A stretch of 64,000 nucleotides of DNA from Gymnothorax reevesii. Lineage: Eukaryota; Chordata; Actinopteri; Anguilliformes; Muraenidae. The position numbers and the translations under genes are program-made. Positions 45,901-60,100 of the stretch are shown piece after piece (positions within the stretch are counted from its first letter, which is position 1; each line of letters opens with the position of its first letter). The stretch spans positions 70,475,501 through 70,539,500 of the forward strand of contig CM056574.1 of assembly GCA_029721435.1 (NCBI GenBank), read 5' to 3'. The notes beneath the pieces are model-generated. The model was not told where the DNA came from. It ran no database searches and saw only the letters and a program-made list of their open reading frames with translations.

Positions 45901-46538
45901 AATGCTGATATTGGATCAGGAGGTGCCAGGTGGCTCCACAGCGCCCTCTAGATATGGCCATGTTAAGATAAGCGTGCTTGAATGTTCATGAAATTTGGTG
46001 TGATCATTGCATTAGTCATTCCGGGCAAGGGTTAATTTTCTAAAAATTTTTGGCCAAACATGAAGTGAGCTATGAGCTATTTCCTGCGTTTTTCCAAATT
46101 CTACGAAAACACGTTTAAAGGCCTTAGAATGCTCCAAAACTTGCAAAACCCCACAAATTATAAATGTCTTCTTCTCTTCAAAGTCATCCATAAATTGGCA
46201 CTAAATGTGGCATAATGGCTCTACAGCGCCTCCAATCAGATATATAGAAGAATTGCTCTTCTGAAGGTCTAAACATGCTGGAAAATTAACAAAAATCAAC
46301 ACACTCTTGGAGCTCGGTATTACGATAACTCGGTTGTAGATTGTGCACAGGCATGTCAAAATGGTACCATAGCGTCCTCTAGAAAATTTTTGCACTCCAC
46401 TCAGGATACCACATTGTATGCAGTCCAGCAGGGTCCATTGGCTGTGAATGGACACCTGCACCCATCAAGATCTTGCTACCACCCCAACGTGCACGAAGGG
46501 GGCGAGGGCCCTTTCAACGCTGCTTGCAGCTTTAATTA
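42939..46538 (+). repeat. Family B cassette B2 (3.60 kb, three monomers)
   Basis: The same hairpin leader (42,963-42,993) and (TTC)n run as B1. Monomer motifs lie at ~43,838, 44,750 and 45,665. It is one monomer (~915 bp) longer than B1. Confidence 0.85.
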
Positions 46539-49194
46539 GGGCCCGAGCACCGACCGGTTACCGAAGGTGCGAGGAACCTATTGTTTTTGATGGGATTTTT
46601 ATTATTCTTCTTCTTCTTCTTCTTCTTCTTCTTTTTATTCTGCTGCGAGAACGCATTTTTGAGGGCTTTGCCATGCACGAAAACTCACAAAAATTTGCCC
46701 ACACGTCAGTCGTGGTGAAAATTGCAAAGTATTACTATTTTTGTGCTTAGACATGCCCCGGTGGCTCTATAGCGCCACCAAACACGCGGCCATTTTGGAA
46801 CGCACTTGCACGGATTCTCACGAAACTTGATAGGGTCATAGTAGTCATCATAAATTTTTTTGTAAATTTTTTTGAAATTTTTTTGCCACACAGGAAGTGA
46901 GCTACGAGCCATTTCCTGCGTTTTTTCAGATTTTACAAACACATTTTTGAGGGCCTTATCATACTCGAAAACTCACCAAACTTGGCTCATAGACTAAAAA
47001 TATTAAGTTCTTTGATTCGATGTCTCATTTGGCACTAAGTGTGACATGGTGGCTCTATAGCGCCCCCTAATGCATAATTGCATTTTTGAGGGCCTCAGCA
47101 TGCTCGAAAACTCACGTAACTTTGCAACGATATTAAGCCGATCATACCTTTCACTAGGCTATGAGGTTTACAGATGGATGTGGCAAGATTGCATTACAGC
47201 GCCACCTAGAATATTTCAATTAAGCAGCCCTCGCAGGGTGTTTAACATACATGTACAAAATTCGGTGGACATGTGTACTATGCCAAGACCTAAAAAAAAG
47301 TCTCTTGGTGCCATGAACCAGACTCAACAGGAAGTCCGCCATTTTTAATTGAATTTGCAACTTTTTTTAATTTTTTGTCATTCACAGGCGTCGTACTTTA
47401 ACGAACTCCTCCTAGAGATTTTATCCGATCAACTAAAAATTTGGCACAGGCCATCTAAAGACATTCTCCATGTTAAATTGCGAAGCTTTTTTGGTTTCAT
47501 CGAAAATTGTGTCCGTGGCGTTGCGGCGAATTTCGATGTTCCGCCATGAAAATGGAAGTTGCTTTTATGAGCACATGCATTGTGAGATTTGCGTGAAACT
47601 TTACAGGCTTAATAGCAGTCTACTTCCAAATATAACTATATGTTGATATTGGATTGGGTGTGGTCAGGTGGCTCCACAGCGCCCTCTTCACACGACCATG
47701 TTGATATAAAAGTGCTTGAATGTTCATGAAATTTGGTCTGATCATTGCATTGGTTTTTTTGGGCTATAATTATTTTTTTGAAATTTTTCGGCCAAACAGG
47801 AAGTGCGCTATGAGCCATTTACTGCGTTATTCCAAATTTTACGAACACACATTTGAAGGCTTTAGCATACTTGAAAACTTGTAAAACTTTGCAAAAATTA
47901 TATTTGTCCAGTTGTCTTCAATTTGAGACAATAATTGGCAGTAAATGAGGCATTATGGCTCTATAGCGCACCCAATCAGATTTTTCAAATAATTGCCTTT
48001 TTGAGGGTCTCAGCATGCTCAAAAACTCACAAAATTTAGTACAATTCTTAAGACCATCATTCCTGTTACACTGATAAAAATTTACATATTGGCGTGGCAA
48101 AAATGTTATTATAGCGCCCCCTGGAAAATTTCAAAAAAGTAGCCCTCGCACCGTGGTTGACCTGCATGTATGAACTTCGGTGGACATGTGGAATATCCTG
48201 AGACCTAAAACAAAGTCTCTTGGTGCCATGACCTAGACCCAACAGGAAGTCCGCCATTTTTAATTGAAATTGCAACTTTTTTTGATTTTTCGCCATTCAC
48301 AGGCGTCGTACTTTCACGAACTCCTCCTAGAGATTTTATCCGATCAACTTAATATTTGGCAAGTAATATCCAAAGACCTTGCTGATGTTGTATTGCGAAG
48401 CTTTTTTGGATTGATGCAACGGTGTATCCGTGGCGTCGCGGCAAATTTTGTTGTCCCGCCATGAAACAGGAAATTGCTTTTACTCCCACATACTTCGTTC
48501 GATTTGCCTGAAAGTTTCCAAGCTTGATAATATTTTCCTCCAAAGTATAACTATATGCTAATATTAGATAGGGAGTGGCCAGGTGGCTCCACGACGCCCT
48601 CTAGATACGGCCATGTTAAGTTAAAAGTGCTTGAATGTTCATGAAATTTGGGGTGATCATTGCATTAGTCATTCTGGGCGATGGTTAATTTTTTGAAAAT
48701 TATTGCATAAACAGGAAGTGAGCTATGAGCTATTTCCTGCGTTTTTCCAAATTTTACGAACTCATGTTTTCAGGCCTAAGAATGCTCCAAACCTTAAAAA
48801 ACCTAGCAAACATTATAAATGTCTTATTCTCTTCAATGTCATCCATCAATTGGCATTAAATATGGCATAATGGCTCAATAGCGCCCCCAGTCAGATATTT
48901 AAAAGTATTGCCTCTTTGATCGTCTAAACATATTGGAAAATTTACAAAAATCAACACACTCATGGAGCCTGACATTACGATTACCTTGTTGTAGATTTTG
49001 CACACAGGCATGTCAAAATGGTATCGTAGCGCCCTCGAGAAAATTTTTGCACTCCCCTCAGGAAACCACAATGCACACAGTCTAGCAGTGCCCAATGGCT
49101 CTTAATGGACACCTGCACCCATCAAGATCTTGCTGCCACCCCAAAGTGCACGAGGGGGGCGAGGGCCCTTTCAACGCTGCTTGCAGCTTTAATT
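46532..49194 (+). repeat. Family B cassette B3 (2.66 kb, two monomers)
   Basis: The leader is shortened: GACCGGTTACCGAAGGTG shows that the GGTGCCAG/CTGGCACC hairpin is deleted. Monomer motifs lie at ~47,402 and 48,318. Confidence 0.85.
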
Positions 49195-52100
49195 CTTCTT
49201 CTTCTTCTTCTTCTTCTTTTTATTCTGCTGCGAGAACGCATTTTTGAGGGCTTTGCCATGCAAGAAAACTCACAAAAATTTGCCCACACGTCAATCGTGG
49301 TGAAAATTGCAAAGTATTATTATTTTTGTGCTTGGACATGCCCCGGTGGCTCTAAAGCGCCACCAAACACGCGGCCATTTTGGAACGCACTTGCTCGGAT
49401 TCTCACGAAATTTTATAGAGTCATAGTAGTCATCATAAATTTTTTTGTAAATTTTTTTGAAATTTTTTTGCTTCACAGGAAGTGAGCTATGAGCCATTTC
49501 CTGCGTTTTTTTAGATTTTACGAACACATTTTTGAGGATTTTATCATACTCGAAAACTCACCAGACTTGACTCATAGACTAGAAATATTACGTTCTTTGA
49601 TTGGATATCTCATTTGGCACTGGGTGTGATATGGTAGCTCTATAGCGCCCCCTAATACATAATTGCATTTTTGAGGGCCTCAGCATGCTTGAAAACTCAC
49701 AAAACTTTGCAAACATATAAAGCAGGTCTTACTTTTAACTAGGATTTAGGGTATACAGATGGATGTGGCAAAATTGCATTACAGCGCCACCTAGAAAATT
49801 TCAATGAAGCTGCCCTCGCAGCGTGTTAGACCTACATGTACAAAATTCGGTGGACATGTGTACTATGCCAAGACCTAAAAAAAAGTCTCTCGGTGCCATG
49901 ACCTAGACTCAACAGGAAGTCCGCCATTTTTAATTGAATTTGCAAATTTTTTAAATTTTTTGCCATTCACAGGCTTCGTACTTTAACGAACTCCTCCTAG
50001 AGATTTTATCCGATCAACTTAAAATTTTGAATTTAACATCTTAAGACCTTGTCGATGATAAATTGCGAAGCTTTTTTGGATTCATTGAACTTTGTATCCG
50101 TGGCGTCGCGGCGAATTTCGATGTTCCGCCATGAAACAGGAAGTTGGTTTTACGCGCACATGCTTTGTGAAATTTGTGCGAAACTTTACAGGCTTTATAG
50201 GAGTCCACTTCCAAGTAGACCTATATGTTGATATTAGATTGGGTGTGGTCAGGTGGCTCCACAGCGCCCTCTTGAAACGGCCATGTTGAGATAAAAGTGC
50301 TTGAATGTTCATGAAATTTGGTGTGATCATTGCATTGTTCATCTCAAGTTATTTTAATTTTTTTGACATTTTTTGGCCAAACAGGAAGTGAGCTATGCGC
50401 CATTTCCTGCGTTTTTCCAAATTTTATAAACACATGTTTGGATGCTTTAGAATACTCGAAATCTTGCAAAAAGTTGCACAAATTATAATTGTCTTATTTT
50501 CTTCAATTTTATATATCAATTTACACTAAATTTGGCACAATGGCTCTATAGCGCCCCCAATCAGATTTTTAAAAGAATTGCCATTTTGAGGGTCTCAGCA
50601 TGTTCTAAAACTCACAAAATTTTGTAAATGTATAAAGACCATCATTCGTATTACTCTGACAAAAAACTTATATATATACATGGCAAAAATGTCACTATAG
50701 CGCCCCCTGGAAAATTTTAAATAAGCAGCCCTCGCAGCCTGGTAAACCTACATGTATGAAATTCGGTAGACATGTGGAATATGCCGAGACCTACAGAAAA
50801 TTTCCTTGGTGCCATGACCTACACTCAACAGGAAGTCCACCATTTTTAAATGAAATTGCAACTTTTTTGGATTGTTGGCCAGTCACAGGCATCGTACTTT
50901 AACGAACTCCTCCTAGAGATTTTATCTGATCAACTTAAAATTTGGCATATGACATTGAAAGACGTCGTCGATGTTAAATTGCGAAGCTTTTTTGGATTCA
51001 TCGAACTTTGTATCCGTGGCGTCGCGGCGAATTTCGATGTTCCGCCAAGAAAATGGAAGGTGCTTTTATGAGCATATGCTTTGGGAAATTTACGTGAAAC
51101 ATAACAGGCTTAATGATAGTCTAATTCCAAATATACCTATATGTTCATATTGGAGTGGGTGTTGTCAGGTGGCTCTACAGCGCCCTCTTGACACGGCCAT
51201 GTTGATATAAAAGTGCTTGAATGTTCATGAAATTTGGTCTGATCATTGCATTTGTTTTTCTGGGCTGTGCTGATTTTTTTGAAATTTTTCGGCCAAACAG
51301 GAAGTGAGCTATGAGTCATTTCCTGCGTTATTCCAAATTTTATGAACACACATTTGAAGGCCTTAGCATACTTGAAAACTTGCAAAACTTTGCTAAAATT
51401 TTATTTGTCACATTGTCTTCAATTTGAAACAAAAATTGGCAGTAAATGTGGCATTATGGCTCTATAGCGCCCCCTATCAGATTTTTAAAAGAATTACCCT
51501 TTTGAGGGTTTCAGCATGCTCAAAAACTCACAAAATTTTGTACAATTCTCAAGACCATCATTCTTATTACACTGATAAAAAATTTACAAATAGGCGTGGC
51601 AAAAATGGCATTATAGCACCCCCTGGAAAATTTCAAATAAGCAGCCCTCGCAGCCCGGTAAACCTACTTGTATGAAATTCAGTAGACATGTGGAATATGC
51701 AGAGATCTACAAAAAAGTCCCTTGGTGCCATGACCTACACTCAACAGGAAGTCTGCCATTTTTAATTGAAATTGCAACTTTTTTTTATTTTTTGCCATTC
51801 ACAGGTGTCGTACTTAAACGAACTCCTCCTAAAGAATTAATCCGATCAACTCAAAATTTGGCGAATCATATCTAAAGACCTTGCTGATGTTAAATTGCGA
51901 AGCTTTTTTGGATTCATTGAACTTTGTATCCGTGGCGTCGCGGCGAATTTCGATGTTCCGCCATGAAACAGGAAGTTGGTTTTACGCGCACATGCTTTGT
52001 AAAATTTGCGCGAAACTTTACAGGCTTTATAGGAGTCCACTTCCAAGTAGACCTATATGTTGATATTAGATTGGGTGTGGTCAGGTGGCTCCACAGCGCC

Positions 52101-54522
52101 CTCTTGAAACGGCCATGTTGAGATAAAAGTGCTTAAATGTTCATGAAATTTGGTGTGATCATTGTATTGTTCATGTCGAGTTATTTTAATTTTTTTGAAA
52201 TTTTTTGGCCAAACAGGAAGTGAGCTATGCCCCATTTCCTGCGTTTTTCCAAATTTTATAAACACATGTTTGGATGCTATAGAATACTCGAAATCTTGCA
52301 AAAAGTTGCACAAATTATAATTGTCTTATTTTCTTCAATTTTATATATCAATTTACACTAAATTTGGCACAATGGCTCTATAGCGCCCCCAATCAGATTT
52401 TAAAAAGAATTGCCATTTTGAGGGTCTCAGCATGTTCTAAAACTCACAAAATTTTGTAAATGTATAAAGACCATCATTTGTATTACTCTGACAAAAAACT
52501 TATATATATACATGGCAAAAATGTCACTATAGCGCCCCCTGGAAAATTTTAAATAAGCAGCCATCGCAGCCTGGTAAACCTACATGTATGAAATTCGGTA
52601 GACATGTGGTACATGCCGAGACCTACAAAAAATTCTCTTGGTGCCATGACCTACACTCAACAGGAAGTCTACCATTTTTCATTGAAATTGCAACTTTTTT
52701 GGATTGTTGGCCATTCACAGGTGTCGTACTTTAACGAACTCCTCCTAGAGATTTTATCTGTTCAACTTAAAATTTGGCATATGACATTGAAAGACGTCGT
52801 CGATGTTAAATTGCGAAGCTTTTTTGGATTCATCGAACTTTGTATCTGTGGCGTCGCGGTGAATTTCGATGTTCCGCCATGAAAATGGAAGTTTATTTTA
52901 TGAGAATATGCTTTGGGAAATTTACGTGAAACATTACAGGCTTAATGATAGTCTAATTCCAAATATACCTATATGTTGACATTGGAGTGGGTGTGGTCAG
53001 GTGGATCTTCAGCGCCCTCTTGACACGGCCATGTTGATATAAAAGTGCTTGAATGTTCATGAAATTTGGTCAGATCATTGCATTTGGTTTTCTGGACAGT
53101 GCTGATTTTTTTGAAATTTTTTGGCCAAACAGGAAGTGAGCTATGAGTCATTTCCTGCGTTATTCCAAATTTTATGAACACATATTTGAAGGCCTTAGCA
53201 TACTGGAATACTTGCAAAACTTAGCTAAAATTTTATTTGTCACATTGTCTTCAATTTGAAACAAAAACTGGCAGTAAATGAGGCATCATGGCTCTATAGC
53301 GCCCCCAATACGATTTTTAAAAGAATTACCCTTTTGAGGGTTTCAGCATGCTCAAAAACTCACAAAATTTTGTACAATTTTTAAAGACCATCATTCCTAT
53401 TACACTGATAAAAAATTTACAAATAGGCGTGGCAAAAATGGCATTATAGCGCCCCCTGGAAAATTTCAAATAAGCAGCCCTCGCAGCCCGATAAACCCAC
53501 ATGTATGAAATTCAGTAGACATGTGGAATATGCCGAGTCCTACAAAAAAGTCCCTTGGTGCCATGACCTAGACCCAACAGGAAGGCTGCCATTTTTAATT
53601 GAAATTGCAACTTTTTAAAATTTTTTTTGCCATTCACAGGTGTCGTACTTTAACGAACTCCTCCTAGAGATTTTATCCGATCAACTTAAAATTTGGCATA
53701 TAATATCTAAAAACCTTGCTGACATTAAATTGCGAAGCTTTTTTGATTTCATCGAACGATGCATCTGTGGCGTCACGGCGAATTTTGATGTCCTTCCATG
53801 AAACAGGAAGTTGCTTTCAATTCCACATACTTTGTGGGATTTGCCTGAAACTTTCCAAGCTTGATAAAATTGTCCGCCCAAGTATAGATATATGCTTTTT
53901 TTTATATCGAGAGGTACCAGGTGGCTCCACAGCGCCCTCTAGATATGGCCATGTTCAGATAAAAGTGCTTGAAAGTTCATGAAATTTGGTATGATCATTG
54001 CATTAGTCATTCTCCGCAATTGTTAATTTTTTGAAATTTTTTTGCCTAACAGGAAGAGAGCTATGAGCTCTTTCCTGCGTTTTTCCAAATTTTACGAACA
54101 CACGTTTTAAGGCCTTAGAATGCTCCAAAACTTGCAAAACCATCCAAAAATTAGAACTGTCTTATTCTCTTCAATACACCCATCAATTGGCACTAAATGG
54201 GGCATAATGGCTCTATAGCGCCCCCAATAATATTTATAAAAGAATTGCTCTTTTGAAAGTCTAAACATGCTGGAAAATTTACAAAAATCGAAACACTCAT
54301 GGAGCCCTGTATTACGATTACTGTGTTGTAGATTTTGTGCACAGGCAAGTCAAAATGGTATCATAGCGCCCTCCAGAAAATTTTTGCACTCCCATCAGGA
54401 AACCACATTGTACGCGGTCCAGCTGTGGTCAATGGCTCTGAATGGACACCTGCAGCCATCAAGATCTTGCTGCCACCCCAATGTGCACAGGGCCCTTTCA
54501 ACGCTGCTTGCAGCTTTAATTA
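49191..54522 (+). repeat. Family B cassette B4 (5.33 kb, five monomers)
   Basis: It has no leader: the previous terminus GCTTTAATT joins (TTC)n directly. Monomer motifs lie at ~49,988, 50,907, 51,820, 52,735 and 53,655. Monomers 1-2 and 3-4 are copies of a ~1,832-bp dimer. The final phrase GATCTTGCTGCCACCCCAAT leads to a slightly shortened terminal module. Confidence 0.85.
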
Positions 54523-57171
54523 TTATTATTATTATTTTTATTATTCTTCCGATTTTTCAAAGGCCAATTTCGCCCCTTTCCCAATTGTGAAAACGCGTAT
54601 AACTTTCCCCATTCGTCCGGCCGGATCCAAAGTTCGATATTTTTGGGCGGTCGCACAAGTCCGACCCCAATTGTCGAAATAGCGCCCCCTAAACACGTTT
54701 CAAAATTCCCATAGGGAAATTCGGTTTTTTTGTCGTAGGTAGACGAAATTCAGATTTTATGTACTTTGTAACAAGGCATAAAAAAAACTTTATTGGAGAC
54801 ACGCCCTTAACCCAACAGGAAGTCGGCCATTTTGATTTGAAATTTTGAATTTTAAAACGAACTCCTCCTAGGGATTTCGCCATATCGGCTTCAAATTCGG
54901 TACACATCATTGAGAGACCAAGCTGATTTAAAGTTGTGCTCTGCAGATCTGTAAGTCAACGGGTGTGGCTGCTAGGGCGTGACAAATTATAGTGACTTGA
55001 GGAAAAAATTTCACAATGCTCTCACACCCAAATACTTGATTTTAGAAGCTTCAAACTTGCTGAACATGATAAGGGCACCGCCGGAAACACCGTGATGTAT
55101 TAACTTCCCACTTTGCTCATAGTGCCCCCCTGTGGTAACAGGAAGTGACCACTCGTTACTTCCACTTGTACTGATGACACATTGTTGAACCCATCAACTT
55201 CATTTTACTTTTGAAACATGCAGAACAAGTTGATGAAGCTACATTCTGAACGCTGTATAGCTACGAGTAATGGCGTCCGTGTGGCAAAGCGGCGACTTTG
55301 GATCCTTCGCCATGAAAATACGTTTGGGATTCCCAATGCTGTCACGCCCACATACTTGACTGTAGTAGCTCCAAACTTGCTCTACATGATGAATGCTCTG
55401 CCCTGAACGTCCAGATGCATTAACTTCCCACTTTGCTACTAGCGCCCCCCAGTGGTAATAGGAAGTGGCCACTTATTACTTTCACTTGTAGTGAGGACAC
55501 ATACTTGATCACATCAACCTTGTTCCACTTCTATTACATACAGAACAAATTGCTGAAGCTACCTAATGAATGCTGTGAAGCTACGCATAATGGTGTCCGT
55601 GTAGTGACGCGGCGACTATCCATCCCTTGCCATGAAATTACGTTTGGGTTTTTCGTTTCTTTAATAAACTTGCATCATCATAAAAATTAATAGACAGGTC
55701 AAGGGTGGCAAGTTCTCATATCTGATTGGGGCTTTGCCCATAAGGGCAGCAAAATGCCTCGATAGCGCCCCCTTGAAATTTTCAAAAATCCCTCCCCATA
55801 GGGGTTTTTTTGGAGTAGAAAGATGAAAATTGGTATACATGTGTAATTGGCCAAGACGCAAAAAAAAGTTACTGGCATCATTTGTCTACTCCAAACAGGA
55901 AGTCGGCCATTTTGATTTTAACGTGTCATTTTTGCCTGATTTCCACATATTGTATTTCAACGCACTCCAACGAGAGATTTCATCCATTCAAAACCAGATG
56001 CATTAATAAACATTGAAAGACCATGCTGATCAAAAGTTGTGCTCTGCAGGTCTGTAGGTCAGTGGGCGTGGCCGCTAACAGGAAGTGACCAGTTTTTACT
56101 TTCACTTGTACTGATGACACATAGTTGAACCCATCAACTTTATTCCCCCTGTACAACATGTAGAAGAAGTTGCTTAAACTACCTTACGAATGCTTTGATG
56201 CTTCGAGAAATGGCGTCCATGTGGCGATGCGGTGACAATGGATCCCTCGCCATGAAAATACGTTTGTGTTTTTGATGTTCTTAATGAACTCGTATCATCA
56301 TGGAAATTGATATGCCGGTCAAGGGTGGGAAGCTCTCACATCTGATTGGGGCGGTGCCCATGAGGGCAGCAAAATGCCTCGATAGCGCCCCCTTGGTATT
56401 TTGAAAAACCCCTCCCCTTAGGGGTTTTTTTGGAATTAGAAAATGAAAATTGGTACACATGTGTATGTTGCCAATGTGAACAAAAAAGTCTCTGGGACCA
56501 TGGATAAATTCCAAACAGGTAGTCAGCCATTTTGATTTTAATGTGTCATTTTGTCCCGATTTCCACATATTGCATATTAACGAACTCCTCCTAGCGATTC
56601 TGTCCAATAAACCTAATATTTATTTCAGATCATCAAGAGATCATGCTGATCAAAACTAGTGCTCTGCATGTCTGTCGCTAAATGGACCTGGCCGCCATGG
56701 TGTCCCCATTTCAGATGCCTCGCCAAACACATTCAAGCTGCTCTCTCTCCCTCATACTTCATCCAAATGGATTCAAAATTCCTGTATGTAGTGAAATCCC
56801 CACCCTGAACGCCTCGATGTGCTGCTACACAATCTAGCTCATCATGCCCCCTTATGAAAACAGAGAATGCCACATTTTACGTAGAAACTGGCCGATTTGC
56901 TCAAAACTTCACTTTTGTGCTTAGGGTCTGCCCCTGAATGCATCTGCCCAAATTTGGTTACACTCTGAGCGCCTTCTGGTGGATGAAGTATCAACCTATC
57001 ATAACTCCTTCAGCTTGGCCCGATTCACTCGACACTTTCTCTCAGGTTGGGGCCGGCACTTGACCTGTCCAGTGGTCGAGAGTGCACAGCTGCACCCGTG
57101 ATGATCTCACCACAACCCCAACGTGCGCATGGGGGCAAGGGCCCGTTCAACGCTGCTTGCAGCTTTAATTG
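54516..57171 (+). repeat. Family A cassette A1'' (2.66 kb)
   Basis: A third copy of the A1 type, about 23.0 kb downstream of A1'. There is no LTR insertion. The junction reads TTAATTATTATT at the start and TTTAATTGTTATT at the end. Confidence 0.88.
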
Positions 57172-60100
57172 TTATTATTTTATTTTTTTTTTTATTATTC
57201 TTCCGATTTTTCAAAGGCCAATTTCGCCCCTTTCCCAATTGTGAAAACGCGTATAACTTTCCTCATTCGTCCGGCCGGATCCGACATTCGATATTTTTGG
57301 GCGGTCGCACAAGTTCAACCCCAATTGTCGAAATAGCGCCCCCTAAACACGTTTCAAAATTCCCATAGGGAAATTCGCTTACTTTGTCGTAGGCAGACAA
57401 AATTTGGTAGTTATATGCTTTGTCACAAGGCATACAAAAACTTTCATTAAAGCCACGCCCTAAACCCAACGGGAAGTCGGCCATTTTGATTTGAATTTTT
57501 GAATTTTAAAACGAACCCCTCCTAGGGATTTCGCCGGATTAGCTTCAAATTTGGTACACATCATCAAGAGACCAAGCTGATTTAAAGTTGTGCTCTGCAG
57601 ATCTGTAGGTCAATGGGCGTGGCTTCTAGGGCGTGACAAATTATAGTGACTTGAGGAAAAAATTTCACAATACTCTCACACCCAAATACTTGATTGTAGA
57701 AGCTTCAAACTTGCTGAACATGATTAGGGCGCCGCCCGGAACACCATGATTTATTAACTTCTCACTTTGCTAATAGCGCCCCCCTGTGGTAACAGGAAGT
57801 GAACACTCGTTACTTCCACTTGTACTGATGACACATTGTTGAACCCATCAACTTCATTTTACTTTTTAAACATGCAGAACAAGTTGATGAAGCTACATTA
57901 TGAATGCTGTATAGCTACAAGTAATGGCGTCCGTGTGGCGAAGCGGCGACTTTGGATGCCTCGCCATGAAAATACGTTTGGGATTCCCAATGCTCTCACG
58001 CCCACATACTTGACTGTAGTAGCTTCAAACTTGCTGGAGATGATCACTGCTCTGCCCTGAACGTCAAGATGCATTAAATTCCCACTTTGCTACTAGCGCC
58101 CCCATGTGGTCACAGGAAGTGACCACTTATTACTTTCACTTGTACTGAGGACACATACTTGATCAAACCAACCTCATTCCACTTCTATTACATGCAGAAC
58201 AAATTAGTGAAGCTACCTTATAAATGCTGTAAAGCTACGCATAATGGCGTCCCTGTAGTGAAGCGGCGACTATCCATCCCTCGCCATGAAAATACGTTTG
58301 GGTTTTTGATGTCTTTAATAAACTTGTATCATCATAAAAATTATTAGACAGGTCAAGGGTGGCAAGTTCTCACATATTATTGGGGCTTTGCCCATGAGGG
58401 CAGCAAAATGCTTCGAAAGCGCCCCCTTGAAATTTTCAAAAACCCCTCCCCATAGGGGTTTTTTTGGAGTAGAAAGATGTAAATTGGTACACGTGTATTT
58501 AACCAAGACGCAAAAAAAAGTCTCTGGCATCATTTGTCCACTCCAAACAGGAAGTCGGCCATTTTGATTTTAACGTGTCATTTTTGCCTGATTGCCATAA
58601 ATTGTATTTTAACGCACTCCTCCAAGAGATTTCATCCTTTCAAAACAAGATTTATTACTAAACATTGAGAGACCATGCTGATCAAAAGTTGTGCTCTGCA
58701 GGTCTGTAGGTCAGTGGGCGTGGCTACAAACAGGAAGTGACCAGTTTTTACTTTCACTTGCACTGAAGACATTTTGTTGAACCCATCAACTTCATTCCCC
58801 CTGTGCAACATGTAGAAGCAGTTGCTTAAACTACCCTAAGAATGCTGTGATGCTTCGAGTAATGGCGTGTGTGTGGCGATGCGGTGACAATGGATCCCTC
58901 GCCATGAAAATACGTTTGGGTTTTTGATGTCTTTAATATACTTGTACCATCATAAAAATTGATAAACCGGTCAAGGGTGGCATGCTCTCACATCTGATTG
59001 GGGCTTTGCCCATCAGGGCAGCAAAATGCCTCGATAGCGCCCCCTTGAAATTTTCAAAAACCCCTCCCCATAGGGGTTTTTTTGGAGTAGAAAGATGAAA
59101 ATTGGTACACATGTGTATTTCGCCAAGACGCAAAAAAAAGTCTCTGGCATCATTTGTCCCCTCCAAACAGGAAGTCGGTCATTTTGATTTTAGCGTGCCA
59201 TTTTTGCCTGATTTCCACATATTGTATTTTAACGCACTCCTCCTCGAGATTTCATCCTTTCAAAACCAGATTTATTAAAAAACATTGAAAGACCATGCTG
59301 ATCAAAAGTTGTGCTCTGCAGGTCTGTAGGTCAGTGGGTGTGGCTACTAACAGGAAGTGACCAGTTTCTACTTTCACTTGTACTGATGACACATAGTTGA
59401 ACCCATCAACTTTATTCCCCCTGTACAACATGTAGATGAACTTGCTTAAACTACCTTACGAATGCTGTGATGCTTAGACTAATGGCGTCCGTGTGGCGAT
59501 GCGGTGACAATGGATCCCTCGCCATGAAAATACGTTTGTGTTTTTCATGTTCCTAATGAATTCGTATCATCATGCAAATTGATATCCTGGTCAAGAGTGG
59601 CAAGCTCCAATATCTGATTGGGGTGGTGCCCATGAGGGCAGCAAAATGCCTCGATAGTGGCCCCTTGAAATTTTTAAAAACCCCTCCCCATAGGGGTTTT
59701 TTTGGAATAGGTACATGAAAATTGATACACATGTGTATGTTGCCTATTCGAACAAAAAAGTCTCCGGCACCATCGGTCAATTCCAAACAGGAAGTCAGCC
59801 ACTTTGATTTTAATGTGTCATTTCGGCCCGATTTCCACATATTTCATTTTAACAAACTCCTCCTACCGATTCCGTCCAATCAACCTAATATTTTCTTCAG
59901 ACCATCAAGAGACCCTGCTGATCAAAAGTAGTGCTCTGCATGTCTCTTGCTAAATGGACCTGGCCGCCATGGTGTCCCCATTCCAGATGCCTAGCCAAAC
60001 ACATTCGAGCTGCTCGCTCTCCCTCATACTTCATCCAAATGGATTCAAAATTCCTGTACGTAGTGAAAGCCCCACCCTGAACGCCTCGATGTGCTGTTAA

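Noticed and set aside
40261..54522. CRISPR-like array (regular repeats)
   Set aside because: Monomers are ~915 bp, contiguous and homologous throughout, with no spacer structure; eukaryotic satellite-type DNA.
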